The notes under the pieces: generated by a model | Database searches by the model: none | Told to the model about the DNA's origin: nothing | Seen by the model: the letters and a program-made list of their open reading frames with translations, nothing else | Made by a program: the position numbers and the translations under genes | Shown: one piece after another, positions 47,756-57,148 of the stretch | Layout of the letters: every line of letters starts with the position of its first letter | Position numbering within the stretch: position 1 is the first letter of the stretch | NCBI RefSeq assembly: GCF_016907755.1 | Contig: NZ_JAFBCN010000001.1 | Span: 1,922,001 to 1,986,000 of the forward strand | Origin: Cellulosimicrobium cellulans | Lineage (GTDB): Bacteria; Actinomycetota; Actinomycetes; Actinomycetales; Cellulomonadaceae | Reading direction: 5' to 3' | Length of the DNA: 64,000 nucleotides

Positions 47756-47792
47756 GTCCCCTCGAAGCGTCCGCGCCCGCGTCGGGGAGCGG

Positions 47793-48998
47793 TCACGCCT
47801 CCAGGAGCAGCGCCTCGCCCTGGCCCCCGCCGCCGCACAGCCCGACGGCGACGCGCCCTCCGCCGCGGCGCGCGAGCTCGTGGGCCGCGTGGACGGCGAG
47901 CCGGGCACCGGACGCGCCGATGGGGTGGCCGAGCGAGATGCCGCCGCCGTGGACGTTGACGACGTCCGGCGAGACGCCGAGGACGCGCGTGGACACCGCG
48001 ACGACCGTCGCGAAGGCCTCGTTGATCTCGACGAGGTCGAGCTCCTCGACGCTCCAGCCGGCGCGGTCGAGCGCCTGCCGGATCGCGCGCGCAGGCTGGG
48101 AGTGCAGCGACGTGTCGGGGCCGGCGACCTGACCCCACGCCCGCACCGTCGCGAGCACGGGCGCGCCCGCGGACTCGGCCCGGGCGCGCGTCGTGAGGAC
48201 GAGCGCGGCGGCGCCGTCGGAGATCTGCGACGCGTTGCCCGCGGTGATCGTGCCCTCGGGGTCGAACGCGGGGCGCAGGCGCGCGAGGCCCTCGGCGGTG
48301 GTGTCGGGGCGCACGCCCTCGTCGTCGCGCACCTCGACCGGCTCGCCCCGGCGCTGCGGGACGCTCACGGGCGCGAGCTCGGCGTCGAACAGGCCGTCCT
48401 TCGCCGCGGCCGCGGCGCGCTGGTGCGAGGCCGCCGCGACGGCGTCCTGCTCCTCGCGCGACACGAACACGTCGCCCACGTTGGTGCGCTCGGTCGAGAC
48501 GCCCATGGAGGCGCGGTCGAACGCGTCGGTGAGCCCGTCGCGCGCGACGGCGTCGACGAGCGTCGCGTCTCCGAACGCGAACCCGGCGCGCGAGCCGGGC
48601 AGCAGGTGCGGCGCGTTGGTCATGGACTCCTGACCGCCGACGAGCACGACCTCCGCCTCGCCGGAGCGGATCATCCGCGTCCCGTCGATCACGGCGGTGA
48701 GCCCGGAGAGGCACACCTTGTTCACCGTCACGGCGGGCACGTCCCAGCCCACCCCCGCGGCGGCGGCGGTCTGGCGCGCGGGGTTCTGCCCGGCCCCGGC
48801 CTGGAGCACCTGGCCGAGCACGACGGCGTCGACGGCGTCCGCGCCGAGCCCCGAGCGCTCGATCGCGGCGCGCGCGGCGACGGCGCCGAGCTCGACCGCG
48901 GTCAGCGCGGCGAGCGAGCCCTTGAGCCGCCCCTGGGGCGTGCGGGCGGCGGCGACGACCACTACGTCGTCAGGGGAGTGCGGGGTGGTGGTGCTCAC
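47793..48998 (-). CDS. acetyl-CoA C-acetyltransferase (thiolase)
   Basis: A 401-residue thiolase that cleaves acetoacetyl-CoA to two acetyl-CoA (or the reverse). All signatures are present: VNKVCLSGLTAVIDG with the acyl-binding Cys near residue 95, NEAFA in VEINEAFATVVA, GGGISLGHPIGASGAR with the catalytic His, and the second catalytic Cys in VGLCGGGGQGEALLLEA at the C-terminus. It is the last gene of the operon, overlapping the upstream hydrolase by 4 bp. In this setting it completes acetoacetate breakdown begun by ScoAB. The biosynthetic direction (PHB synthesis) is less likely since no phaB/phaC is nearby. Confidence 0.94.
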   Translation of the reverse strand: MSTTTPHSPDDVVVVAAARTPQGRLKGSLAALTAVELGAVAARAAIERSGLGADAVDAVVLGQVLQAGAGQNPARQTAAAAGVGWDVPAVTVNKVCLSGLTAVIDGTRMIRSGEAEVVLVGGQESMTNAPHLLPGSRAGFAFGDATLVDAVARDGLTDAFDRASMGVSTERTNVGDVFVSREEQDAVAAASHQRAAAAAKDGLFDAELAPVSVPQRRGEPVEVRDDEGVRPDTTAEGLARLRPAFDPEGTITAGNASQISDGAAALVLTTRARAESAGAPVLATVRAWGQVAGPDTSLHSQPARAIRQALDRAGWSVEELDLVEINEAFATVVAVSTRVLGVSPDVVNVHGGGISLGHPIGASGARLAVHAAHELARRGGGRVAVGLCGGGGQGEALLLEA

Positions 48999-50167
48999 GG
49001 CTGGACCTCCAGGGGTGCGGACGGCGGTGTCTGCGCGGGCGCCGGGGGTGTGGCGCCTGCTCGTGCGGCGGCGGTGTCGGCGACGGCGACGGCACCGTCG
49101 ACCAGCCCGAGCAGGAGCCCGAGGAACACGTCCGGCTCCTCGAGGTGGGGACTGTGCCCGACGCCGGGCCGCACCTCTTCACGGTACCGCCCGCCCGCGG
49201 CCGCGTAGGCGTCGAGGACGGCGCGGGTCTGGGCGACCATCGGCTGGGGCGGGTGCGTGTCCGCGCCCGGCCATCCGGGCACCGCGCCGAGCGCGCCGAG
49301 GTGCGCGAGGTCGAACAGCGACGTGTCCGCGACGATCGCGTCGGCGTCGCCGCGCACCCACAGCACGGGCGCCGTCGCGCCGGACGTCGCGAAGCCGGAC
49401 AGGTCGCAGTATCGCGCGCTGATCGCGTTGTTCATCCCGCGCGTCCCGGGCGCCACGCCGGGCCAGGTGTCGGACGCCGTCCGGTCGCCCGGGTAGTTGT
49501 CGTCGCCCGTGCGCGTGGAGAGCACGGAGTGGAGCAGGAGCTCCTCCAGCGCGCCGAGCGGCTCGCCGAGCGACGCCGGGTCGGCGACGTAGAAGCGGCG
49601 CAGCACGTCGCGCGGCGAACCGGCGTCCTCGCTGCGGTCGCCCGCGGCGAGCGCCGCCACGAACGCGGGGTTCGCCGTCCCGCCGCCCGAGCCCGCGAAG
49701 TCGGGGGAGAGCGGCGCGCCGTCGACGTCGCGCGTGCCGCCGAACCCGTAGGGCGACATGGGTGCCTCGAGGAGGATCGCGTCGAACAGGTCGGGCCGGT
49801 CGGTCGCGAGCTGCAGCACGACGCCCGCGCCCGCGGAGTGCGCGACGGCGACGAGCGGGCGCGCGAGGTCGAGCGCGTCGAGGACGGCCGCGACGTCGTC
49901 GGCGAGGTCCCGCACGCCGCGGGTCGCGTCGACGGGCCGGGGCTCGGCGTCGCCGTACCCGCGCAGGTCGACGGCGACGCCGCGCACGTCGGCGGGCAGC
50001 GCGCGCAGCAGCGGGTCGAAGAACGCCGACGACGAGCAGTTGCCGTGCACGAGCAGGACGGTCGCGCGCGCGTCGCGCTCGGTGGCGACCTCGCGCACGT
50101 GCTCGCGCCCGCGCGGGGTCGGGACGTCGCGGCGCAGCACCTCGCGGCGCAGCACGTCGCGCGTCAC
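48995..50167 (-). CDS. alpha/beta-fold hydrolase in the 3-hydroxybutyrate operon
   Basis: A 390-residue soluble alpha/beta hydrolase. Markers are [20 protein letters not shown] (oxyanion HG), [10 protein letters not shown], the nucleophile elbow [13 protein letters not shown] (xxSxG), [10 protein letters not shown] with the acid residue, and [14 protein letters not shown] with the catalytic His. Start GTG 50167 overlaps scoB by 4 bp; the stop overlaps the thiolase start. It could hydrolyse 3-hydroxybutyrate oligomers or another ester feeding the pathway; that is context-based inference. The C-terminal 30 residues are Ala/Pro-rich and unconserved. Confidence 0.85.
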   Translation of the reverse strand: MTRDVLRREVLRRDVPTPRGREHVREVATERDARATVLLVHGNCSSSAFFDPLLRALPADVRGVAVDLRGYGDAEPRPVDATRGVRDLADDVAAVLDALDLARPLVAVAHSAGAGVVLQLATDRPDLFDAILLEAPMSPYGFGGTRDVDGAPLSPDFAGSGGGTANPAFVAALAAGDRSEDAGSPRDVLRRFYVADPASLGEPLGALEELLLHSVLSTRTGDDNYPGDRTASDTWPGVAPGTRGMNNAISARYCDLSGFATSGATAPVLWVRGDADAIVADTSLFDLAHLGALGAVPGWPGADTHPPQPMVAQTRAVLDAYAAAGGRYREEVRPGVGHSPHLEEPDVFLGLLLGLVDGAVAVADTAAARAGATPPAPAQTPPSAPLEVQP

Positions 50168-50868
50168 GACGGCGTCCCCGCGGCGTGCGTGGACGGTCCC
50201 GGACCGGCGTCGGCCACGTCGAGCGGGGCGTCGTCGAGCGCGACGGCGAGGTCGGGCTCGGTCGCGGCGCGCACGTCGTCGACGCTCACGCCCGGCGCGG
50301 TCTCGCGCAGCACGAGGCCGTCGGGCGTCACGTCGATCACCGCGAGGTCCGTGATGATCCGGTGCACGACGCCCCGCCCGGTGAGCGGCAGGGAGCACGA
50401 GCGCAGGATCTTGGGCGACCCGTCGCGCGCGACGTGCTCCATGAGCACGATGACGCGCCCGGCCCCGTGCACGAGGTCCATCGCGCCCCCGGGTCCCTTG
50501 ACCATCTTGCCGGGGATCATCCAGTTGGCGAGGTCGCCCGTCTCGGAGACCTGCATGCCGCCGAGGATCGCGGCGTCGATCTTGCCGCCGCGGATCATGC
50601 CGAAGCTCAGCGCCGAGTCGAAGAACGCGGCGCCCGGCAGGACGGTGACGGTCTCCTTGCCGGCGTTGATGAGATCGGGGTCGACGGCGTCCTCGGTCGG
50701 GTACGGCCCGACGCCGAGGATCCCGTTCTCCGACTGGAGCACGAGGTGCTTGTCGTCGGGCACGTAGTTGGGCACGAGCGTCGGCAGGCCGATGCCGAGG
50801 TTGACGTACCAGCCGTCCTGGAGCTCGCGCGCGGCGCGCGCGGCCATCTCGTCGCGGGTGAGCGGCAC
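50164..50868 (-). CDS. scoB: 3-oxoacid CoA-transferase subunit B
   Basis: A 234-residue beta subunit of succinyl-CoA:3-ketoacid CoA-transferase. The catalytic glutamate lies in [16 protein letters not shown] near residue 47. Other marks: [57 protein letters not shown] and [20 protein letters not shown]. It follows scoA by 3 bp. Together they move CoA from succinyl-CoA to acetoacetate, giving acetoacetyl-CoA for the thiolase at the end of the operon. Confidence 0.94.
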   Translation of the reverse strand: MPLTRDEMAARAARELQDGWYVNLGIGLPTLVPNYVPDDKHLVLQSENGILGVGPYPTEDAVDPDLINAGKETVTVLPGAAFFDSALSFGMIRGGKIDAAILGGMQVSETGDLANWMIPGKMVKGPGGAMDLVHGAGRVIVLMEHVARDGSPKILRSCSLPLTGRGVVHRIITDLAVIDVTPDGLVLRETAPGVSVDDVRAATEPDLAVALDDAPLDVADAGPGPSTHAAGTPS

Positions 50869-50871
50869 GGC

Positions 50872-51750
50872 TCAGCCCTCCTTCACGGTGGTCGCGGTGC
50901 CCGACGGCGCGGGCTGGTCGGTCGCGGCGGCCGGGCGCACGGTGCGGCGCTCGATGCGCTTGGGGACGTCGGGGCCGACCTCGACGACGCGGTGCACGAA
51001 CACGCCGGGCAGGTGCACCTCGTCGGGGTCGATCTCGCCGGGCTCGACGAGCTCCTCGACCTGCGCGACGCACACGCGGCCCGCCATCGCGGCGAGCGGG
51101 GAGAAGTTGCGGGCCGAGCGGTGGAACACGAGGTTGCCGTGCCGGTCGCCGCGCAGGGCGTGCACGAGCGCGAAGTCCGTGGCGATGGCGTCCTCGAGCA
51201 CGAACTCGGCCTCGTCGGCGAACGCGCCGTCGCGGCCGCGCGGCCCGACGCCGAACGTGCGGACCTCCTTGGGCGCGCTCGCCTGCGCGACGCCGCCCGC
51301 GCCGTCGTACCGCTGGGGCAGGCCGCCCTCGGCGACCTGCGTGCCGACGCCGGTGCGGGTCCAGAACCCGGCGATGCCTGCGCCCCCGGCGCGCAGCTTC
51401 TCCGCGAGCGTGCCCTGCGGCGTGAGCTCCAGCTCGAGCTCGCCCGAGAGGAACTGCCGCTCGAACTCCTTGTTCTCCCCGACGTACGAGCTCGTCATCT
51501 TGCGGATGCGGCCCGCGCCGAGCAGGACGCCCAGGCCCCAGTCGTCGACGCCGCAGTTGTTGCTCACGACCCACAGGTCGCGCGTGCCCTGCGCGAGCAG
51601 CGCCTCGATGAGCGCGATCGGGTTGCCGCACAGGCCGAACCCGCCGACGGCGAGCGACGCGCCGTCGGGCACGTCCGCGACGGCCTCGGCCGCGGACGCG
51701 ACCACCTTGTCCAGCCCGGTCCCTCGTGGGGACGCGATCGTGGGGCTCAT
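50872..51750 (-). CDS. scoA: 3-oxoacid CoA-transferase subunit A
   Basis: A 292-residue alpha subunit. Diagnostic segments are SLAVGGFGLCGNPIALIEAL, LWVVSNNCGVDDWGLGVLL, KMTSSYVGENKEFERQFLSG, ELELTPQGTLAEKLRAGGAG and FALVHALRGDRHGNLVFHRS, followed by NFSPLAAMAG. It is slightly longer than typical subunits owing to an Ala/Thr-rich C-terminal tail. Start ATG 51750 overlaps the stop of the upstream hydrolase gene (ATGA). It partners scoB immediately downstream. Confidence 0.94.
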   Translation of the reverse strand: MSPTIASPRGTGLDKVVASAAEAVADVPDGASLAVGGFGLCGNPIALIEALLAQGTRDLWVVSNNCGVDDWGLGVLLGAGRIRKMTSSYVGENKEFERQFLSGELELELTPQGTLAEKLRAGGAGIAGFWTRTGVGTQVAEGGLPQRYDGAGGVAQASAPKEVRTFGVGPRGRDGAFADEAEFVLEDAIATDFALVHALRGDRHGNLVFHRSARNFSPLAAMAGRVCVAQVEELVEPGEIDPDEVHLPGVFVHRVVEVGPDVPKRIERRTVRPAAATDQPAPSGTATTVKEG

Positions 51751-52841
51751 GCCGTGACCTCCTCGTCACTCGCCGGCCCTGCTCCGCCGCTCGTGGCGGC
51801 GGCCAGGGCCCGCAGGGTCTCGCCCGCGACGGCCTCGACGCCGGGCGGGCTCATGATGATCGTGTAGTGATTGATACCCGCTACGTCGCGGGTGCGCAGC
51901 CCCGGCAGCCGCTCGCGCCACGCGGCGAGGTGCTCGGGGGAGTAGAGGGCCTCGGGCTCGTCGAGCAGGCCGCGCGGTGCGCGCAGGAGCACGACCGGGA
52001 CGTCGAGCGGGCGGTCGCCGGTGAGCGCGTCCGCGAGCGGCCCGCCCTCGTAGAGCTCGAGCGAGTCGGCCGAGACCGCCGCGCCCGACGACGCCGGGCG
52101 CAGGTCCGGGGCCTCGCCCACGAGGTCGTAGTCGACGTAGCCCGCGACGACGTCGCCCCACGGCTCGTCCCACGCGCTCGCGAACGCCGGGTGCGCGCGC
52201 CAGAAGCCGCGGTACTCCTCGCGGTCGGCGAACGTGCGCTCGAGGCGCTCGACGGCCGGGCCGAGCAGGGCGCGCAGGACCTCGTCGTGCGTCGCGTCGG
52301 GCGCGAGCCCGGTGGGCGGCGGGAGCGGGATGCCGCCGTCGACGAGCACGAGCCGCGAGACGCGCCCGGGGTGGCGGTGCGCGAGCACCACCGACACGAA
52401 CGCGCCCATCGAGTGTCCGAGCGCGACGACGCTCTCGACCCCCAGCGCGTCGAGCACGGCGGCGAGGTCGTCGGCGTGCGCGCCCATGCCGTACGGGCCG
52501 GGCAGCGTGTTGCTACGCCCACGGCCCCGCAGGTCGGGCGCGACGACGCGCACGCCCGGCAGCGCGGCGACGACCGCGGGCCACGCGCGGTGCGACGCGG
52601 TGATGCCGTGCACGGCGAGGACCGTCGGGACCGCCTGGCGCGCGCTGCCGTCCGTCCCGTCCTCCGCCGCGACCGAGCCGTCCGCGGCGACCGGGTCCCA
52701 CACCCCGACGCGCAGCCGGCCGCCCGCGACGGGCACGTCGAGCGTCGCGTAGGTGTGGGTCTGCGCGGTGACGTCGTGCCGTGCGCGCGCGGGGTCCGTC
52801 GTCGGGCGGGCCGCCGTGCGCGCGGTCGCTCCCGCGGTCAC
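51747..52841 (-). CDS. alpha/beta-fold hydrolase upstream of scoAB
   Basis: A 364-residue hydrolase. The N-terminal 35 residues are disordered. Then PTVLAVHGITASHRAWPAVV (HG oxyanion), VVAPDLRGRGRSNTLPGPYG, the nucleophile elbow VALGHSMGAFVSVVLAHRHP (GHSMG), an acid region near LDVPVVLLRAPRG, and GINHYTIIMSPPG holding the likely catalytic His. Start GTG 52841 overlaps the stop of the dehydrogenase gene by 4 bp. An internal GTG about 24 codons later could also serve. The role in the operon is probably hydrolysis of an ester or lactone related to 3-hydroxybutyrate; not proven. Confidence 0.85.
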   Translation of the reverse strand: MTAGATARTAARPTTDPARARHDVTAQTHTYATLDVPVAGGRLRVGVWDPVAADGSVAAEDGTDGSARQAVPTVLAVHGITASHRAWPAVVAALPGVRVVAPDLRGRGRSNTLPGPYGMGAHADDLAAVLDALGVESVVALGHSMGAFVSVVLAHRHPGRVSRLVLVDGGIPLPPPTGLAPDATHDEVLRALLGPAVERLERTFADREEYRGFWRAHPAFASAWDEPWGDVVAGYVDYDLVGEAPDLRPASSGAAVSADSLELYEGGPLADALTGDRPLDVPVVLLRAPRGLLDEPEALYSPEHLAAWRERLPGLRTRDVAGINHYTIIMSPPGVEAVAGETLRALAAATSGGAGPASDEEVTA

Positions 52842-53632
52842 CGGGCGCTCCAGCCGCCGTCGATCGTCCACGACGCCCCCGAGACCATCGACGCGTCGGG
52901 TCCGGTGAGCCAGCCGACGAGCGACGCGACCTCCTCCGGCTCGACGAGCCGCTTCACCGCGGACTCGGCGAGGAGCACGGTCGCGAGCACCTCGGACTCG
53001 GGGACGCCGTGCACGCGCGCCTGGTCCGCGACCTGCTTCTCCACGAGCGGCGTGCGGACGTACCCGGGATTGACGCACACGCTCGTCACGCCGTGCGGGC
53101 CGCCCTCGAGCGCCGTCACCTTGGACAGGCCCTCCAGCCCGTGCTTCGCGGACACGTACGCCGACTTGTACGGCGACGCGACGAGGCCGTGCACGGACGA
53201 GACGTTGACGACGCGCCCGAACCCGCGCGCGTACATCCCCGGGAGCGCAGCGCGGACCAGCAGGAACGGCGCCTCGAGCATGATCGCGTGGAGCAGGCGG
53301 AAGTCGTCGGGCCGGAAGTCCTCGATGGGGCTCACGCGCTGCACGCCCGCGTTGTTGACGAGCACGTCGACGTCGAGCGTGAGGTCGTCGAGCGCGCGCG
53401 TGTCGGCGAGGTCGACGACCCACGCCTCGCCCCCGAGCTCGTCGGCGAGCCGCTTCGCGCCGTCGGGGTCGACGTCCGCGACGGTCACGTGCGCGCCGCG
53501 CGCGGCGAGCTCGCGCGCGCACGCCGCGCCGATGCCGCTCGCGCCACCCGTGACGAGCGCGCGGCGCCCGGCGAGCGTGGGGGCGCCGGGTCCGGCGGGG
53601 TTGCCTGCGGGGACGGTGGCGGCGACGGTCAT
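52838..53632 (-). CDS. bdhA: 3-hydroxybutyrate dehydrogenase (SDR)
   Basis: A 264-residue SDR. NAD-binding TGGASGIGAA and NNAGVQRVSPIEDF are present, with catalytic Ser in VVNVSSVHGLVASPYKSAYV and the YxxxK in YVSAKHGLEGLSKVTALE. The combination HGLVASPYKSAY, VCVNPGYVRTPLVEKQVADQ and the ending WTIDGGWSA is characteristic of D-3-hydroxybutyrate dehydrogenases, which oxidise 3-hydroxybutyrate to acetoacetate with NAD. Start ATG 53632 overlaps the tetR stop. With scoAB and thiolase in the same operon it completes conversion of 3-hydroxybutyrate to acetyl-CoA. Confidence 0.9.
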   Translation of the reverse strand: MTVAATVPAGNPAGPGAPTLAGRRALVTGGASGIGAACARELAARGAHVTVADVDPDGAKRLADELGGEAWVVDLADTRALDDLTLDVDVLVNNAGVQRVSPIEDFRPDDFRLLHAIMLEAPFLLVRAALPGMYARGFGRVVNVSSVHGLVASPYKSAYVSAKHGLEGLSKVTALEGGPHGVTSVCVNPGYVRTPLVEKQVADQARVHGVPESEVLATVLLAESAVKRLVEPEEVASLVGWLTGPDASMVSGASWTIDGGWSAR

Positions 53633-54327
53633 CGCGCGTCTCCTTCGGTGTCGGTCGTGGTCGCGGCTCCGTTCCCGGTCGAGGGAGCGGTCCGCGGCGC
53701 GGCGAGCGCGCGCTCGATGAACTGCATGGTCTGCTCGAAGACGTGCGGCGGGACCTCGGCGGCCGCGGTGTCGTACGACGGCGGCTCCGCGCCCTCGTCC
53801 CAGCGCCCGCCCCACAGGACCCAGCGCATCCCCACGATCTCGCCGATCCCCATGAGCGCCCAGGCGGCGACCTCCGGGTCGACGTCGTGGCCGACCTCGC
53901 CGTTCGCGCGCGCCTTGTCGAGGCCGGTCATGTAGCCCTCGACGATGCGCGAGTAGTGCCGACGCAGGGCCCCTGGCGAGACGAACTCGGCCTGCCGCAC
54001 GATCCGGTAGAGCGCCGGGTGCTCGGCGGTGAAGCGGAAGAACGCCTCGAAGCCCGCGCGCTCGGCGGCCAGCCGCGAGCCCGCCTGCGAGCTCGCCTCG
54101 ATCATCGCGTGCCGCACGCGGCGGTTGAGGTCGTCGACGAGCTCGTCGAACACGTCGATCTTCGACTCGAAGTACAGGTAGAACGTGCCCTGCCCGACGC
54201 CCGCCGCCTCCGTGATCTTCACGATCGACGCGTCGTGGTACCCGACCTCGGCGAACACCTGCTCGGCGGCGGCGAGGATCTTGGCCCGCGTGCGGTTGCC
54301 GCGGGCGGTGCGGGGCTGGGTGCTCAT
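53629..54327 (-). CDS. TetR-family transcriptional regulator
   Basis: A 232-residue TetR protein. The N-terminal HTH is clear: TRAKILAAAEQVFAEVGY, DASIVKITEAAGVGQGTFYL, YFESKIDVFDELVDDL. The ligand domain (about 70-215) includes FFRFTAEHPALYRIVRQAEF and a Trp-rich stretch ALMGIGEIVGMRWVLWGGRW, often seen in acyl-CoA- or fatty-acid-responsive relatives. It lies inside the operon between the CoA ligase and bdhA with 4-bp overlaps on both sides, so it is likely an autoregulator of the operon responding to an acyl-CoA or ketoacid. Confidence 0.9.
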   Translation of the reverse strand: MSTQPRTARGNRTRAKILAAAEQVFAEVGYHDASIVKITEAAGVGQGTFYLYFESKIDVFDELVDDLNRRVRHAMIEASSQAGSRLAAERAGFEAFFRFTAEHPALYRIVRQAEFVSPGALRRHYSRIVEGYMTGLDKARANGEVGHDVDPEVAAWALMGIGEIVGMRWVLWGGRWDEGAEPPSYDTAAAEVPPHVFEQTMQFIERALAAPRTAPSTGNGAATTTDTEGDAR

Positions 54328-55940
54328 GAGTCCTCCGGGACGGTCACGCGCTCGGCGAGCGAGCGGCGCGACACCTTGTGCAGCGACGTGCGGGGCAGGG
54401 ACGGGACGAGGTCGAAGCGACGCGGGACCTTGAAGTGCGCGAGCTCGCGGCGGCAGAACGCCTCCAGCTCCTCCGCGTCGGTGGGGTACCCCTGGCGCGG
54501 GACGACGAACGCCGCGCCGACCTCGCCCCACCGGTCGTCGGGCACGCCCACCACCGCGACGTCCGCGACGCCGGGGTGGCGTCGGAGCACGGCCTCCACC
54601 TCGGACGGCGTGACGTTCTCGCCCCCGACGATGAAGACGTCCTTGATCCGGTCGACCACGCGGTAGTACCCGTCGGCGTCGCGCTCGACGAGGTCCCCGG
54701 TGCGCAGCCAGCCGTCGTGCAGGACGGCGGCCGTCGCGGCCTCGTCGCGGAAGTACCCGGCGAACACCCCGGGTCCGCGGACCAGCAGCTCGCCGGACGC
54801 CGGTCCGTCGAGGTGCTGGCCGGTCACCGGGTCGGCGACGGCGACCTCGACGTGCGGGTACGGCGTCCCGGCCGACCCGAGGCGCTCGCGCGCCTGGTCG
54901 TCGGGCAGGCACAGCACGTTGGGCCCCGCCTCCGTGAGCCCGTACCCCTGCGAGAGCGCGACGCCGCGCCGGTGCCACGAGCGCAGCAGCGGCTCGGGCA
55001 TCGGCGCGCCGCCGACGACGGCGTGCCGCACCGACGACAGGTCGGCGCCCGCGAAGCCGGGGTGCTCCGCGAGGAGCAGGTAGTTGGTCGGGACGCCCAT
55101 CATCGTCGTGACGCGGCGCTCCGCGACGAGCTGCAGCACGCGCTCGGGCTCGAACGTCCGCTCCAGGACGACCGTCGCGCCGGTCCACCACGCGAGCAGC
55201 GGCTGGATGTTCCACCCGCCCGCGTGGAACTGCGGCAGGACGCTCAGCACGACGTCATGGCTCGTGAGCTCGACCGTGCGCGAGAGCGAGAGGTTGGTCC
55301 AGAAGCAGTTCGCGTGCGTGAGCAGCGCGCCCTTGGGCGTGCCCTGCGTCCCGGACGTGAAGACGAGCAGCAGCGGGTCGTCGTCGCGCACGGCCCGGCG
55401 CTCGGGGGCGGGCGCGACCGCGGCCCGCTCTGCGCCGCCCGTGCCACGCGCGCCGTCGGTCAACCGCGGGCGGCGCGACGGCGCGGGAACCCGCGCCTCG
55501 ACGCCGCTGCGGCCGAGCTCGGTGCGCCGCGGCGGGAGGACGAGCCGGTCCAGGGCGGCGTCGGCCAGCGCGGAGAACTCCTGCTCGACGAGCACGAGCG
55601 CCGGGTCGGCCTGCTCGAGCTGAGCCGCGAGCTCGCCGGGCGACAGGCGCCACGACAGCGGCGCGAGCACCAGTCCCGCCTGCGCGCACGCGAAGAACAG
55701 CACGACCTGGTCGGCGCTGTTGCCCGTCACCGTGGCCACGCGGTCGCCGACGCCGTACCCCGCCTCGCGGAACGCCGCCGCCAGGGCGCTCGCGCGCTCG
55801 TGCAGGTCGCGGTAGCGCAGGGTGACACCCCGGTCGTCGACCGCGACGCGGTCCGGCGTCGCGAGGGCGCGGTCGCGCGTCCAGCGTCCGAGGGTGTGCA
55901 GGCCGTCCTGCGCGCCGGGCCGGTGCTGCGTCGTCGTCAT
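54324..55940 (-). CDS. AMP-forming acyl-CoA ligase
   Basis: A 538-residue ANL-superfamily enzyme that activates a carboxylic acid with ATP and CoA. The P-loop signature is LLLVFTSGTQGTPKGALLTH near residue 195. Further marks are the A5 motif SQGYGLTEAGPN, the A7 motif LRTGDLVERDADGYY, the hinge VDRIKDVFIVGGENVTPSEV, and the catalytic Lys in PRTSLHKVSRRSLAE. Start ATG 55940 follows AGGAGGTGGC. Substrate could be acetoacetate, a short or medium fatty acid, or 3-hydroxybutyrate; context favours a short hydroxy- or keto-acid. Confidence 0.9.
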   Translation of the reverse strand: MTTTQHRPGAQDGLHTLGRWTRDRALATPDRVAVDDRGVTLRYRDLHERASALAAAFREAGYGVGDRVATVTGNSADQVVLFFACAQAGLVLAPLSWRLSPGELAAQLEQADPALVLVEQEFSALADAALDRLVLPPRRTELGRSGVEARVPAPSRRPRLTDGARGTGGAERAAVAPAPERRAVRDDDPLLLVFTSGTQGTPKGALLTHANCFWTNLSLSRTVELTSHDVVLSVLPQFHAGGWNIQPLLAWWTGATVVLERTFEPERVLQLVAERRVTTMMGVPTNYLLLAEHPGFAGADLSSVRHAVVGGAPMPEPLLRSWHRRGVALSQGYGLTEAGPNVLCLPDDQARERLGSAGTPYPHVEVAVADPVTGQHLDGPASGELLVRGPGVFAGYFRDEAATAAVLHDGWLRTGDLVERDADGYYRVVDRIKDVFIVGGENVTPSEVEAVLRRHPGVADVAVVGVPDDRWGEVGAAFVVPRQGYPTDAEELEAFCRRELAHFKVPRRFDLVPSLPRTSLHKVSRRSLAERVTVPEDS

Positions 55941-57148
55941 GCCACCTCCTCGAGGCGCTCGCGGGCTCCCTCCCGATCCTCCCGCGGGCGGCGGCGCGCG
56001 GCGAGGCGCGACGCGGCGCCGGCGATGCCGCCGGGCAGGAACATCACGACGAGGATGAAGAGGGTCCCGAGGAGGAACAGCGGCTCGCTGAGCGGCACGC
56101 GCAGCACGGCCGGCAGGTCGGCGACCGTCGCGGAGCTCGCGAGCGTCCCGAGCCGCTGGTCGAGGATCGTGTAGAGCACGCCGCCGACGATCGCGCCCCA
56201 CCGGGACCCGACGCCGCCGAGCACGACCATCACGAGCAGCGTGAGCGTGAAGTCGGCGGACGTCGCGCGCGGCACCGCGCCGGACTGGAGCAGCAGGTAG
56301 GCCATGCCGACGACCGTCGCGAGCGTCGCCGCGAGCACGAACACGAGGAGCTTGACGAGGTAGGGGCGCCCGCCGATGACGCGCACGCGCATCTCGTTCT
56401 CGCGCGTCGCCGCCGCGACGTGCCCGGCGCGCGACCGCTCGACCCACAGCACCACGAGGTAGACCACGACGAGCACGGCGAGCGCGAGCCAGTAGAGGTT
56501 GCGCGTGTTGAGCACGCCCACGAACGCGTCGGGGACGTTGCCGGTCGCGAGCGCGAGACCCTCCTCGCCGCCGGTGGCCCCACCAGGGTTGCGGCGCACG
56601 AGCACGTTGCCCGCCTGGGCGAACGCGAGGGTGACCATCGCGAAGGAGATGCCCGTGACGCGCAGCGAGATCGCGCCGACCACGTGCGCGAGGACGATCC
56701 CGCCGACGAGCACGAGCGCCGCGGCGGGCAGGAGCGGGATCTCGGTCGTGTCGAGCACGATCGCGAGCCCGTACACGCCGGCCGCGAAGTACAGCGCGTG
56801 GCCGAAGCTCAGCAGGCCGGCGACGCCGAACAGCAGGTGGTAGCTCAGGGCGAGCGCACCGATGAGCCAGCACAGCGCCATCATCTGCAGCGCGCCGGGC
56901 GTGTAGGTCGGACCAGGCAGCACGCCGGGCACGTGGATGGCGAGCAGCGGCAGGCACGCGAGCAGCGCGACGAGCGCGACACCCGCGAGCGTGCGGACCA
57001 CGGTGCCCGACGGCGTCCGGCGCGCCGGACGCGCAGCGTCGCCAGGGTGCGGGGCGCCCGGCACGGACCCGGCGGGAGCGGAGGTGGGGTCGGCGGCCGC
57101 GCGCGTGCCGCCGTCGGGCCGGCTGCCAGGAGCGGTCTGGGTGGTCAT
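55937..57148 (-). CDS. livM: branched-chain-type ABC transporter permease LivM
   Basis: A 403-residue inner-membrane permease of the branched-chain amino acid (HAAT) ABC family. After a disordered 50-residue N-terminus, about ten spans are visible, with the conserved YHLLFGVAGLLSFGHALYFA, VTGISFAMVTLAFAQ, LWVERSRAGHVAAATRENEM (EAA-like loop) and LVMVVLGGVGSRWGAIVGG. It partners LivH, with which its start overlaps by 4 bp. The ligand is not necessarily a branched amino acid; this family also moves amides, urea and small carboxylates. Confidence 0.92.
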   Translation of the reverse strand: MTTQTAPGSRPDGGTRAAADPTSAPAGSVPGAPHPGDAARPARRTPSGTVVRTLAGVALVALLACLPLLAIHVPGVLPGPTYTPGALQMMALCWLIGALALSYHLLFGVAGLLSFGHALYFAAGVYGLAIVLDTTEIPLLPAAALVLVGGIVLAHVVGAISLRVTGISFAMVTLAFAQAGNVLVRRNPGGATGGEEGLALATGNVPDAFVGVLNTRNLYWLALAVLVVVYLVVLWVERSRAGHVAAATRENEMRVRVIGGRPYLVKLLVFVLAATLATVVGMAYLLLQSGAVPRATSADFTLTLLVMVVLGGVGSRWGAIVGGVLYTILDQRLGTLASSATVADLPAVLRVPLSEPLFLLGTLFILVVMFLPGGIAGAASRLAARRRPREDREGARERLEEVA